Source: Kwoniella bestiolae CBS 10118 | Taxonomy: Eukaryota; Basidiomycota; Tremellomycetes; Tremellales; Cryptococcaceae | Direction: 5' to 3' | Length of the DNA: 64,000 bases | NCBI RefSeq assembly: GCF_000512585.2 | Contig: NC_089241.1 | Location: 8,078,001-8,142,000 of the forward strand | Part shown: piece by piece, positions 35,420 to 46,597 of the stretch | Numbering within the stretch: position 1 is the stretch's first letter | Layout: each line of letters begins with the position of its first letter | The notes under the pieces: generated by a model | What the model saw: only the letters and a program-made list of their open reading frames with translations | What the model was told of the DNA's origin: nothing | Database searches by the model: none | Made by a program: the position numbers and the translations under genes

Positions 35420-36092
35420 ATTGGTTGGTGATCTGACTGGATTGTTTGAAGTTGGGAAGAAAGAAATGACCTTTCTGAAATCGCTGATAGGCTCGACCTA
35501 TATATGTATCAGAATTCGCACTATCGCCACATATCCACTGCGATGACGGGGAGACCTTATCATGAGATCCAAAGCCAGATATGGAAAACCTGGGGCATCC
35601 GCATGACCCGGGAGGTGCTCTCCTCCTTTTTGTACGAGATATATCTATTTATTGTTTTCAAGCTGGTTGGCTCCTCTATCTGTGATCGGGTTTTATGCTC
35701 AGGTTAAGCACCGGACCGACAAACTAGGTGTTTACGTTGTCTTTAAGGGAAATGTTCCTGGTCAGCACCTCCCTGGCTCGAAATTACTTTACATAATCTA
35801 CCTGGGGGAGAGCTCCTCCTCGGTAATCATATCAATCTAACCTCCTCCTCACCATCATCACCTCTGAGAGCAAGCTTTTATCAGTTGTCCTCACGATTGC
35901 GACATGACGATGTCGGGAGGTTCGGTCCAATCCGTGAAGATCCAAAGGTCACGCTTAAGTGATATATAAATGATGCTCTGCAGGATGAGGTCTTCATCTT
36001 GTTCCACATCTACAAATCACTTTACTGCCTCGTGATACACGCTCAATTCCAACCTGCAACAGACCTACCAGTCAATCATTCCATCAATCACA
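35420..36092. promoter_or_regulatory. Divergent promoter, MFS / HpcH aldolase
   Basis: 673 bases between divergent start codons. It holds GGAGGTGCTC at 35611-35620 (reverse complement GAGCACCTCC), a near copy CAGCACCTCC at 35763-35772, and several CTCCTCC runs. The same GAGCACCTCC word recurs upstream of the oxygenase at 37602-37611. The + strand leader before 36093 has a TATATAAA at about 35963. Confidence 0.5.
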
Positions 36093-37072
36093 ATGGCCTC
36101 TTCATACCCCACCGCTCACAACACCGAAGTCCAGAACCCCAGGCTCAGACTTCTCAACACTTTGAGGAAGAAGGAGCCTGCTTTGATGACTTTCATCGCT
36201 ATTCCTTCCGTCAGACATGCCCAGATCGTAGCTTTGACGGGTTTAGATGTGAGTGCTGCTCCGTCTCAGACGAGCGTCTGAAATCTGACAAACTTGGTAT
36301 AGGGTGTAATTATCGATTGTGAACATGGTCACATCGGTGATGACTCCATGCACAACTCCGTATCAGCTATTTCCGCCCTTGGTGTCAGTCCTATCATCAG
36401 AGTACGAGGTCCTCAGCCGGATATCTTGAAGAGAGCTCTTGACACTGGTGCCCAGTGAGTGATTCTCAACCTTCAAACTTGAACTCTGCTTACGTGTCTC
36501 ATAGCGGTTTGATGGTCCCCATGATCAACACTGCCGAAGAAGCCCAAGCCGTTGTTACCTACTCCAAATTCCCTCCACAGGGTCTTAGAGGTCAAGGTTC
36601 CGCTTTCCCCGCTATCGGTCACGGATTAACAACTCCAGAATACATGAAGAGCGCCAACCAGACCATCTTGACCATCTTGCAGATTGAGAGTAAACAAGGT
36701 GTAGAGAACGTAGATGCTATCGCCGCTGTGCCAGGTGTCGGTGAGTAATTCAGGACTGCTTTCCCGTTATATGTATTAATGATGTACTGACTATTCTGAT
36801 TCTGCGTAGACTACCTCTTCATCGGTCCTAATGATCTCGCCCAGTCACTCCTTGGATACACCCCTGCCAAAGGTGACGAGCCGGTGTTCGTAGAGGCTAT
36901 CGAAAAGATTGTTGCTGCCGCTAGGAAGCACGGTAAATGGGTTGGAAGATTGGTGAACGATGGTCCTCTCGCTGTTGAGGCTTTGAAGAAGTTCGACAGT
37001 GTCGCCATCACCGGTGATACCAAGGCTATCTCCAATTGGTACACTGCTCAAATCTCTTGTGTTAGACCTTAG
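36093..37072 (+). CDS. HpcH/HpaI aldolase family protein
   Basis: Four exons (36093-36248, 36303-36454, 36505-36740, 36810-37072) give 268 residues, the usual family length. It is a TIM-barrel class II aldolase that splits 2-oxo-4-hydroxy acids into pyruvate plus an aldehyde. Conserved elements are DCEHG (57-61), IIRVRG with the substrate-binding Arg (R87 or R85), LQIES with the metal-binding Glu (E164) and FIGPNDLAQSL with the metal-binding Asp (D190). There is no targeting signal, so it is probably cytosolic. It is divergent from an MFS transporter and followed on the same strand by a 2OG/Fe(II) oxygenase, which suggests a small catabolic unit: uptake, oxidation, carbon-carbon cleavage. The real substrate is unknown. 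Confidence 0.92.
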
Positions 37073-37911
37073 ATTGTATGAATAGGATTTCTACCATGTT
37101 CTGATATGCATTGCACTGTATAACTATGATGTTCAATACATATCGCCAGAGTTGCGAGAGTTTGAAAGGTCTTCACTGTGGTGATCATTTTCCGTATTTC
37201 TGCAAAACAGCACTCGGACCCGACTGGGATATCTTGTGACATCCATGGCCAGCATTTGAACAGCCAGTCCGTCCGCACCTCTATCTTTTCGATTAATGCT
37301 TCCATCAAGGCTTCCGGCCTTACGCGTTGAGGAGGTTATACCGACATGAGTATCTTTTCGTCATGCCATGCAGAGACAAACACATTCTGGCACGTAAACT
37401 GTCCCATCTCGGTTATCGCGGCCTGTACTGAGTAAGTACCGCCTGTTCTGATTTAAGTACTTAGCAAGCGGACCGTGACTTGACCTTCTGCCGAGCAGAG
37501 AGGCTGATGGATGTTACACAGTCACATGATCTTGCTCTTGGACCAGGATAATCCCCCAGAATTACGCAAGATTGGTGGAAAAGGCAAGAATCGGGTGGGA
37601 GGAGCACCTCCGAGAGGAGTCAAAAATGGAGGAGACTCACCTGGTGATAAGCAATAGCCGACCGCTGTTAACCGACGAGGTGCACCTCACGTTATCTGCG
37701 ATTAATTCGCCCGGAGCACCTTTTGTGCCTGAGGAGAGTGAGTTATCTCTGCTCCTCTGATATACTCGCATCGGGCTCACGCATGGTCACTTGGAGCGCT
37801 GGCTGCGATGATGGTAGAGGCGAGGATATATAACACGGCTTATCAGATGTCTTTGTCTTCCTCGAAATATCTCGTAACTCATTCCATTTCATCTAGACCA
37901 AACTTGCAACA
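37073..37911. promoter_or_regulatory. Promoter of the first 2OG oxygenase
   Basis: The intergenic region holds GAGCACCTCC (37602-37611), the palindrome GAGGTGCACCTC (37677-37688) and a near copy GGAGCACCTT (37713-37722). All three are related to motifs in the divergent promoter at 35420-36092. A TATATAAC box lies at 37826-37833, about 80 bases before the ATG. Confidence 0.5.
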
Positions 37912-39358
37912 ATGGCCCCTGCAGCACCTTTCAACCCCCCTGCCCCAGACGCTCCTGGTAAACCTTACGTCGAGCCATGGAATATCCCACCAATCACGAA
38001 ACAAACTGAGAACTTCGCTGAACTCACTTCCATCGACTTGTCCCTCCTCGACTCTGAGGATCCTGCTGTTCAGGCGGACCTTGTGCAGCAAGTGAAACGA
38101 GCTATCCGAGAAGATGGTTTCTTATTCCTTGAAAACTACGGAGTCACTCTTGAGCAAGTGAGTCAACATGTCTCATTAGATGTCGTGATTATATTTTGAC
38201 AGAATCTTCGCAGCTTCACAGACAATTTGCTCTCGCTCAATACACCCACACGAAGATGTCTCAGGAAGACAAAGACAGACTTCTGTTCGACCCAGACACT
38301 GGTCGATGGGCTGGTTACAAGCACCCATACGGCTTCAAGGTTAGTGTTCAAAGTCATTTCCTTCTTTGTAGCTCTCACTTACAAGTTAACGTCCTTTACA
38401 GAAATTCAAGGGTCCCGCCGACGGTATAGAGCAATTCAACTGGTACAAAGAGCAATGGGAGAATCGAAACTTGGTACCTGAATGCCTTCAACCTTTCTTA
38501 GATGAGATCGAGGCCTTTGCCAATGTAAGTGTTCTCGAGAAGATGCGAAGTAAATAATGCGCTGACTAGGTCTCGCTCTCAGTACTTGACCTACTCAGTC
38601 AACAAGCGACTTCTCATTTTATTCTCCCGAGTCCTTGAACTTCCAGATGACTGGCTTTGGGACAACGTTCAGTCCAAGGGAAGCCCAACCGGTGAAGGTT
38701 ACTTCCGACACGCTATCTTCCGACCAGTCCAAAAAGAGACTTCAGAAGCTTCCAAGGGTCTTCGAATGCACGGTCATACCGACTTTGGTCTCACCACCCT
38801 TCTTTTCTCAGTACCAATCTCATGTCTCCAGATCTGGGGCCACGACGAGAAATGGACCTACGTTCCTTACAAACCCGGAGCTCTCGTCATCAACATCGGT
38901 GAAACTCTTGAGATCGTCTCCGGTGGACACTTCAAAGCTACCCGACACAGAGTGTTCAAGCCTCCTGCTGACCAGCTCAACTCGGAGCGACTATCCATCG
39001 TCCAGTTCAACAGTAGTATCGGTGATCTCCGAATGACCCCTGCTGCGGCTTCACCCCTCATCCAGAGAGAGGGTTGCGTAGAGGAACAAGGTGTTTACAA
39101 AGAGTTCAAGAGACTCATGGATGCCGGCGTACCTGTGAGTTGGCTTAGTTCGATTTCGACATCTGTCTCGAGTACAAAGCTGATTTTGACTATTTACAGG
39201 TCCCAACGAACAGTCAATGGCGAGAAATCCAAATTGCCGAGGCTACCGATCCTACTGATACCGTTAGAAATAGTATCGGTCAAGATCAAATCATGCTCGA
39301 TGGAAAGCTCTTCCAGAAACGAGAGTACTTCGGTGTCAAAGTTTTGTTACCTGTATAA
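37912..39358 (+). CDS. 2-oxoglutarate/Fe(II)-dependent oxygenase (DIOX_N type)
   Basis: Five exons (37912-38157, 38214-38339, 38402-38524, 38583-39134, 39200-39358) give 401 residues. The N-terminal part (about 35-160) is the DIOX_N domain of the isopenicillin-N-synthase-like superfamily (LLDSEDPAVQ..LVQQVKRAIREDGFLFLENYG). The C-terminal jelly roll has the iron ligands H230 and D232 in HGHTDFG and the distal His H287 in KATRHRV. The 2-oxoglutarate-binding pair R301/S303 lies in RLSIVQF. These enzymes hydroxylate or desaturate small molecules. It lies on the same strand as the HpcH aldolase, 839 bases downstream, and has a paralogue at 52234-53820. Substrate unknown. Confidence 0.92.
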
Positions 39359-39829
39359 GTTATTAGCGTGTCAGAGAGAGTTGTTATGATTTATTGCGGT
39401 TTTATCCGTCTTGTAGTTTACAAGTGCATTTCAGCACTCATATGTCCTCATGCATTGGTCCCCTTGTTCAACTCACTCGTGCGAATTCCGTCGAACGAAA
39501 TCCTGGACTACACGAATTGAATCAGACAGTCATATCTTGAGGTTTATTCCCATTCAACTGCGCAAAGTAGACTGATCAAAAGAGCCAAATCAATACCTGT
39601 CACAAGATGATGATGTTTTAATGCATGGTTTGTCATTTGTGTGTGATTCTATCCGTCCGTTATAGATGATCGTATGCTTAACTCCTCTGATACACTGTTC
39701 TAAGACCATGCAATACAATTGAATTCGTTGTCTCAATCTTATAGTCTTCCATCTCCCATCTCCTTCCGTCTATTCGCCAAGTGTAGGACATTTGGCCTTT
39801 CTCGATCACAGTTCGAGGTCTGGTTGTGA
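39359..39829. other. Convergent 3' region
   Basis: 471 bases between the stops of the 2OG oxygenase (+) and the amino-acid permease (-). No gene or repeat is recognised. Confidence 0.5.
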
Positions 39830-41865
39830 TTAATTACCACTATTGTCTGCGCAACTGAATGGGCTATGTAATAAAGATTTGTCAGCATCCGGATGAAAAC
39901 GTGGTGATACGCTGAGATGGGCTGCCACGTACCTTCCGAAATCACCGCTGTTCAAGTTATTGTTGATAACGACGACAGCCGCATAAGTACCAGCGACCAT
40001 CAAGAAACAACCGAGAATGAAGAAGAGCACGTTCATGGCCATCAACAAATTCCATCGTCGGGTACCTCGGTCGGCGGCTCTCCAGTTGTCCCACATCCAC
40101 ATGTAAGCTTCCATTTGGCTATAGAAAGTAATGTGAGCCCTTCAATTCGCACAGATACGATGCGATCATTAATACGCACATGCAGATAAGTGTACCAAGA
40201 AGAGCACCAATCAAACTGAGAAGATCGTTGAAGAAGGGGATGGCTTCGGCAATGATGAATCCGACACCACAGGTGAGTCCAACACAAGCGCTGCGGTGGA
40301 GTCGCGAGTCAGTCGGCTTCATGAAGAGAGGAGGCAGGTATCAGACTTACTACCAGACGATGTAGTGGACGGGGGTGTTCTTGGACAGGTGTCTGGATTT
40401 TCGAAGGACACGAACAAAGACTAGCCCAAATATCAGCATGGGTTTTGCGATGTCGATGACCGGCCACAACTCACCATATTTGGCCGCAGTGTGAGCATAC
40501 AAAAGACCACCGACGATCAATCCGGGTAAGGCTAGACCGTAACAGACTTTCTTGACGACGACACCGGCACTTCCGAGCGCAGGTGAAGCGATGTACTGAC
40601 CAACGAAGTGGTAGGTCACACAACCAACGATCTGACGCAAAAAACAATCAGACCGACTTCTTCGCTCCAATTTTGTTGGGCCACTTACAAGGTAGATCAT
40701 GGTGATCAAGGTTTGAGCAGCAACGACACTCTTAGAGTATTGAGCGGGCTCTCTCATCTCCCCAACGATGTTGAAAAAGTTTGGTGTACCAGCATAGGCG
40801 AAAACGACGATAGATACAGCATTGATAGCATCGACAAAGCTGGGCTTGGCGACAACTTGGGTGATGATCTCAAAGTTCCCATCGATAGGAGCCAAACTTG
40901 GTCGATCGGTTAATCCAGCAGCGATCATCAAGGTGATGACTGCCGAAAGGATACTGACAAGACCGACCCAACCTAACCAGGAGATTCGACCAAGGGTTTG
41001 GATGGAAGCGAAGATTGCTACGATGACGGCGCCGATCACTACCCATACCACAGTACACGCGGCGTGTTCGGTGATGGTGTTGAACGCCACGGAAATGGAC
41101 AAGAAAGAAGCACCAGCAATGGCCACGACTTCGAGCTGTATGTGTTTGGGGTTATTAAATAGAACGATCCAAATTCGACGACCGGCTTACCCAGAATGCG
41201 AAACCGATGATCTCTCGGCCGATAGGGCCAAACATGATATGAGCGGCACTGTAGGAACATTAGTTGAGTTCCGTTGAGGTGCGCAGTGATCATACTCACT
41301 CAGCAACAGTGTAAACTTCTGGGTGGTTCAACTTGAAGAATCCGACGACCAGATCAGACCCTGAGAGCAGATCAGCGGCGATCCTGAACTGAAACTCAGA
41401 CAACCAGTGTGAGCTTACATGTGATGATAATGGCAAGAGCGATGATAACGATCACACCTGGCACGAATCCCAAGGTATCCAGCACGGCCGGCTATATTGT
41501 CTATTTAGCAGACTTCAGTTCATTGGTAACAGGCACACTTACAAGACCTAACACACCAAGACCAATTTGGGTCTTGAGTTCCAGTACGGATGCCCGAATC
41601 CTGGTATCATCAGCTCCTGTTCCCTTGACCATTCGACTCACCATCCGAGGTTTCGGTAGTTGGGTCCATCTTCGTCTATGGTACCCCACACGGCATCATG
41701 GATTTTACCATCCTGAGGGGCGGATGGACCATTCTCGACATCGACCGGGTGGGTGATTTCGGTTTGACCGGGGTGTTCTTGATTCAGTTTGTCTGATTTT
41801 CGATCGTTTAGAGCATATGATTGAGTCGTCGAGGATTCTATGTCAGTGGTGTATGATTGCGACAT
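39830..41865 (-). CDS. Amino-acid permease, AAAP (MTR-like) family
   Basis: A multi-exon gene, about 490 residues, with a hydrophilic N-terminus of about 75 residues and about 11 membrane helices. After splicing, helix 1-2 reads LKTQIGLGVLGL joined to PAVLDTLGFVPGVIVII, the signature of the fungal neutral/aromatic amino-acid permease MTR group (PF01490). Later segments include FAYAGTPNFFNIVGEMREP (helix 5-6 region) and SKNTPVHYIVW. The first intron is small (41 nt) with a GCTGATGAT branch. It should import neutral or aromatic amino acids at the plasma membrane by proton symport. It is divergent from an Aro8-type aminotransferase (starts 1619 bases apart), which fits uptake plus transamination of the same amino acids. 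The substrate is inferred from family and context. Confidence 0.9.
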
Positions 41866-42122
41866 TCTTTTCCAATGATAGTAGTATAATCAATTATTTC
41901 CCATGAAAGATATTGCGAAATGTGGGGAAAGAGAGAAGTACAACCGTTCGACGTTCTAGATTTATGAGGAAATGGTGCAGGCTGGAGATAAAATGCTGAG
42001 TCAATCTGACCAGTGACGAGTCGGCGAGATCTATCCGGTCAAAAGAGAGCGGTCTAACCAATGATGGAGATGAAGACATGTCGAATCAGAAAAAAATGTT
42101 CTAGTAAAATGGGGTCTCCGTG

Positions 42123-42133
42123 CGGCACTGCCG
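42123..42133. promoter_or_regulatory. CGGN5CCG palindrome, copy 1
   Basis: CGGCACTGCCG inside the 13-mer TGCGGCACTGCCG, 258 bases upstream of the permease start. Inverted CGG half-sites are the typical target of Zn2Cys6 regulators. The same 13-mer recurs at 42564-42576. Confidence 0.5.
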
Positions 42134-42514
42134 ACGAATGTAGCATTATCACCTAGAAGGCGAAATTTTTACAGATGAGACTGTGACCTTCCATGATGAT
42201 TCAGCCTAAGAAGCATGCAAAACATGTGGTGTTTCAACAGGCTAAGCGAGGTTCAGCCCAGTGACGTTGTCTTAACGAGATTTCCCCGCGAATGTATTTA
42301 CTCTTTGGACATTGCACCTGCGCCAGCGGGAGAAATTGCTTGGCAGAAGTCTCGTTTGGATGTGTGCATGTATGGAGCAGGTTCTAAGACCTCTTACATT
42401 TGCAAGAGCAGAACGGTACAGAACGGTTCACCATCAGTAGATCAGCGACGATCATTTCAGGTGACAACTGCTCAAAATTCTACGATCACAAAAAATTCAA
42501 GTTGCAGGGTGACC

Positions 42515-42536
42515 CACGTGATCAGCAGCTCACGTG
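42515..42536. promoter_or_regulatory. Two CACGTG E-boxes
   Basis: CACGTGAT occurs twice, at 42515 and 42531, 16 bases apart, in the same divergent promoter. CACGTG is the core site of Cbf1/Pho4-type bHLH factors in fungi. Confidence 0.45.
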
Positions 42537-42565
42537 ATTTGGCAGGTTGTCATATATTCCTTCTG

Positions 42566-42576
42566 CGGCACTGCCG
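42566..42576. promoter_or_regulatory. CGGN5CCG palindrome, copy 2
   Basis: Identical CGGCACTGCCG, with the same 13-base context as copy 1, 443 bases away and about 910 bases upstream of the aminotransferase start. Confidence 0.5.
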
Positions 42577-42999
42577 CTTCTGGTGACATCGTTCCAAGAG
42601 ACTCAAACCCTTTTATAACTAGGAGGTCTTGAGGAGACTTGGCATATCTATCCTTCATTTGACCGAGTATACCTGACACATCCCATTGTAGCCTATCAAG
42701 TTCCCGAGTGACGATTTCGATTTGATGGCAATGGCCGAATCACAGCGATTTATAGTCCGTCATATGCCATAACGGTCCATCGGGAAAATCATACCCGGAC
42801 TGGCGTTTTCACCCACCAGGCAGCAGACGGAGAGATTGCGTGACCATTCGCTGCCGATCCACACTTTGACCTTCAAAGCTACCCGCGAGCCGTCCGTAGT
42901 GGACGTAAAGCAAGAAAATGGTAAAGAGCACTTCAAAAGCTCCCATCATTTACTCTCAACAAAGTTTCCTGCATGGCTGCACAGGAATCTCTAAGAACG

Positions 43000-43357
43000 G
43001 ATAAACTGGAATGAACCTCTCGCTGACGGATAGTCTAAGGCCGGAGGGCAATGGGCGCTATGTGTTCAATGCACGTTGTTTATTGCGCATAGAATATGTC
43101 TTCCTCGAAGTTACCTACATGATCATCATCTCAAGATGAGTTTACCATAACAAAACGACAGGTCATTCGAGTCGTAGCTCATTTACTAATCACTCGACAG
43201 TCCGCTGCAACGAAGAGACGAGTCGAGTTTTGAGACACAACGTGGTGGGATACGGTCAAATCCGAGAGCTCAACATGTCGTGATAAACAGATAAAACGCA
43301 ATGTGACGCAATCAAACCATTTATAGCGTACAAGTTATCTACTCGAACAATAGATAA
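43000..43357. promoter_or_regulatory. GATAA cluster upstream of the aminotransferase
   Basis: GATAA at 43000, 43282, 43290 and 43353 and TTATC at 43335 lie within 130-490 bases of the start codon. GATA factors (AreA/Gat1 type) control nitrogen-source genes in fungi through paired GATAA sites. The clustering is seen; the function is inferred. Confidence 0.45.
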
Positions 43358-43484
43358 ATAGATAGCGGTCAATGCATGAGTTGTTGATGAGATCGCTTGG
43401 ATAGCTGATTGCTAGATATATATTCCATTTAGCGGCTTACATTCCAGCAGATCTCAAGTTGCCATAGTCACGAACAGACTCAAA

Positions 43485-45842
43485 ATGTCGCCAGCACCGA
43501 CGCTACCGGAGAGCATTGACCTATCCCATCACCTGGCCAAGCGGGTCAGGACCGTACAGCCCAGTGCTATGAAAGCTTTAGGAGCTCTGGTGGGAAACAA
43601 AAAGCTGTTAACGCTGGGAGGAGGTACGTAGAGTATAAAGCATACGCTGTTATATGCTTACACACTTCACTCAACTTTAGGAACACCGCACCGTACGTTG
43701 GACGACGAGTCTTGCACGGTCTTGTCTGATATGTCGATGTTTAGCTTCACTTTTCCCCATGTCTCACGCTACATTCACCCTACCTAAGTTGTCCACCCTG
43801 AATGGGGATGTCCAAGATTGGCAGCAGGGCGAAGCTGTAACGGAAGAGATCCATTTGAAGAAGACCGGTCCAGGAACGGAAAGCGATGAAGGCGGTATTC
43901 TAGATTTGAACGATATCCTCCAATATGGATTGAGTAATGGCTATCCAGAGCTTATTGATCAATTGGAAGAGTTGAATGAGCTTCTTCACGGAAAAACTAT
44001 TTCAGATTCGAGCATATACATCACATTGGGCAATACAGATGGTAAGTGACAGGCTGAATACTCAGCTTTCAAAGCAATGATGCTGATCCTCGATAAAGGT
44101 GTCTCGAAGGTCTTTCAACTTCTCGTCGAGCCCGTAGGTCTTCTCGTTCAACCACCAGATATGACTACTGACTGAATTCGATCGATTCAGGATGTCGACA
44201 CAGTCTTGACGGAAGAATACTCCTTCGCATCATCGTTGAATTCAGCCAGAGCTAAAGGAGCCAAGCTTTACCCTATCAAAGTGGATGGCGAAGGACTGGT
44301 ACCGGCAGACCTAGAGAAAGTCTTGAGTACATGGGACGAGAAAGTTCAAGGGAGAAAACCGCATCTCCTGTACACTATTCCATGTGGTCAGGTGAGTTGG
44401 AGATGCACTTCAACTGAGCTCAAGCTGATACCTCTAGTAGAACCCGACTGGTACCACCCAACCTCAAGAGAGATACGATGAGATCTATCGAATCTGCCAG
44501 GAGCATGATGTGATAATGTATGTGATATCACCTTTGTGACGGTCCAGTGGGAATCGAGCTGATTTGGATGTACAGTATGGAGGATGATCCTTATTATCGT
44601 ATGCTGCTGTATGCTATCTTATCGTCATCAGTGACTGACACGTTGATATCGTTATAGCCCTCCAATTCGCCGCATATGAGCCTGATGTGCAAAAACGGGA
44701 AGCGCAATTGAAAGAGGCTCGCTCCAAGCTTCCTCCCGCTCCTGACAATGCTAAGGACGATGATGCCCATGAAGTAGCCAAAGTATTCAATGATTATGCT
44801 GGTGTCAGGTCTTTCTTATCTCGTGATGTAGATGGTAGAGTTATAAGGATTGACACGTTCAGTAAAGTCTTCGGACCAGGGGTGAGACTTGTAAGTACAT
44901 GCTTGACTTTAGACGATGGAAGTGTATAATGTTAGGCTAATCGCGTTTCACTTCAGGGGTGGGTAACTGCGAATTCCACTTTCATTGAGAGACTGCTTCG
45001 AATCGGAGGTGAGTTGACAGCGACCACAAGACGAGATGATGGCCAAGCTAATCCGTACAATGCAGAAACGACCACTCAAGTGCCTAACGGCTTAAGTCAA
45101 TCTGTCCTCGCCTCTTATCTTTCAGACAAGCACTGGGGTATTGGAGGATTCATCAGGTGGATGTGGGGTAAGCAAGACTACCTGTCCGCCTCGTAGCTTC
45201 CTCTTGGCTGACAGTGTTGTTTATTTTGCAGGTGTACGACTTGAATACCAGAACAAGCGAGACTACTTCCTCGACAGACTCAACGAATATGTCCCTAAAG
45301 ATCTAGTCACGACAGTCCCATGTGGAGCAGGGATGTTCCAATGGCTTCGTGTCGACCTCACTTCGCATCCAAGATATCGAAAGACCATAATTGGGAACCC
45401 TTCGGATGCAGCTGTCAACTTGGCATTAGATACAGTAGGCCAAGAAAAAGAAGTCGCCCCTGGACTGGAACCCAAACATACCACTGAGCCAAATCAGTAC
45501 ACTTCGAACACAGGGGAGTTGATAGATGAGCTATGGAACCATTTGATCGAACATGGTAAAGTCGTGTTACTACCGGCGAAAGTGTTCATAGTGGGGAAGG
45601 ACGGAGTGGATCAGTCGGAAGACCTGAACTTCTTTAGAGCAACGGTGGGCACCTCTGTTCGACACATATCCTCTCAGCTAAGAAGCTAATGAGTGAATTT
45701 GCAGTTCGCTGGAGATTTGGAGAACATCGATGCTGCTCTGAAAGCGTTCGGCGATTCTATCAAAGTAAGTCATTATGGTCGGCGACCTGCCGTTGGGCTG
45801 ACAATGACCCTTGTCGTGTAGGATTGGTTTGCAAGAGGCTAG
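43485..45842 (+). CDS. Aromatic/2-aminoadipate aminotransferase (Aro8-like)
   Basis: Thirteen exons give 554 residues: 43485-43623, 43681-43692, 43745-44041, 44099-44133, 44191-44391, 44441-44517, 44576-44598, 44658-44890, 44957-45008, 45066-45167, 45232-45644, 45705-45764 and 45822-45842. It is a fold-type I, class I/II PLP aminotransferase. The N-terminal LGGGTPHPSLFP, the PCGQNPTG motif that contacts PLP, the DDPYY segment and the Schiff-base Lys K331 in IDTFSKVFGPGVRLGW are all present. The Aro8/Aro9 group moves amino groups between aromatic, branched or aminoadipate amino acids and 2-oxoglutarate. Exon 2 is only 12 nt and exon 7 only 23 nt, both required for conserved residues. It is divergent from the MTR-like permease. 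Substrate preference is inferred. Confidence 0.93.
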
Positions 45843-46597
45843 GTGACACAGTTTGTCATAAACCTTCAATGAACCGACCCTCAGACAGGTGTAGCGAATG
45901 AGCTGAAGCTGAGAAGAAAGAATATGATACCCCTACTTGCGTATTGCTTAGAGTAAATGGTCGATGTAACAAGTTGCATACACAACTTATTTAGCAACCG
46001 GGCCTATAGATGTTGAGATTTGCGACCGTCTGCGTCTTCAATTGCTGAAGGGCACGTCCATTGGCCGATAGGTTTCTGAGACGATAGTGTACTGACCTCG
46101 GCACTGAATCTTCCATACATACATTCCCACTTATGTGAAGGAATCTGAGTAATGATCGGCGAATGCAGGACTGAGCATTTCGACACAAAGAGATCTGTAA
46201 ACCGTGTCTTGGGAAGTCAGGACACGGATCAGAGAAACCTTTGAAGCGAGGACGAGTGCTTCCTTGACTAGTCGGAAAGTGAGTTATGAGTATTCGTTCT
46301 GAGAAATAACTGCAAATAGTTGCAGAAGAGACCACACCTTCTAGAAGCCCCCTAAGAATGTATATTGTATCATTTCGCCTATTTGTTACATCGCTCAATA
46401 CTTCGCACTTCGCCATCGTAATTAATTCAGAATGCATCGCTCGACCCATTACAATCTCCCGACTGCTGTATAAAAATAGACATGACGAAGCTAAATCTAC
46501 TGTTATCTATCCGTCACCTCAAAAGAACTACCGTATATCTACTGCGCCATGGGCTCCCGCACTACATCCCGTTGGACCCCCATTTCATCTGATATAT
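45843..46597. other. Convergent 3' region
   Basis: 755 bases between the stops of the aminotransferase (+) and the MUP1-like permease (-). Only chance frames are visible. Confidence 0.5.

Larger units (their letters stand above)
41866..43484. promoter_or_regulatory. Divergent promoter, permease / aminotransferase
   Basis: 1.6 kb between divergent starts with no convincing gene. It carries the paired CGGN5CCG sites, two CACGTG boxes and a GATAA cluster, each listed separately. An open frame at 42215-42586 has no family resemblance and is treated as chance. Confidence 0.55.

Noticed and set aside
42215..42586. 123-codon + strand open frame in the permease/aminotransferase promoter
   Set aside because: No family resemblance, no intron context, and it overlaps several promoter motifs.
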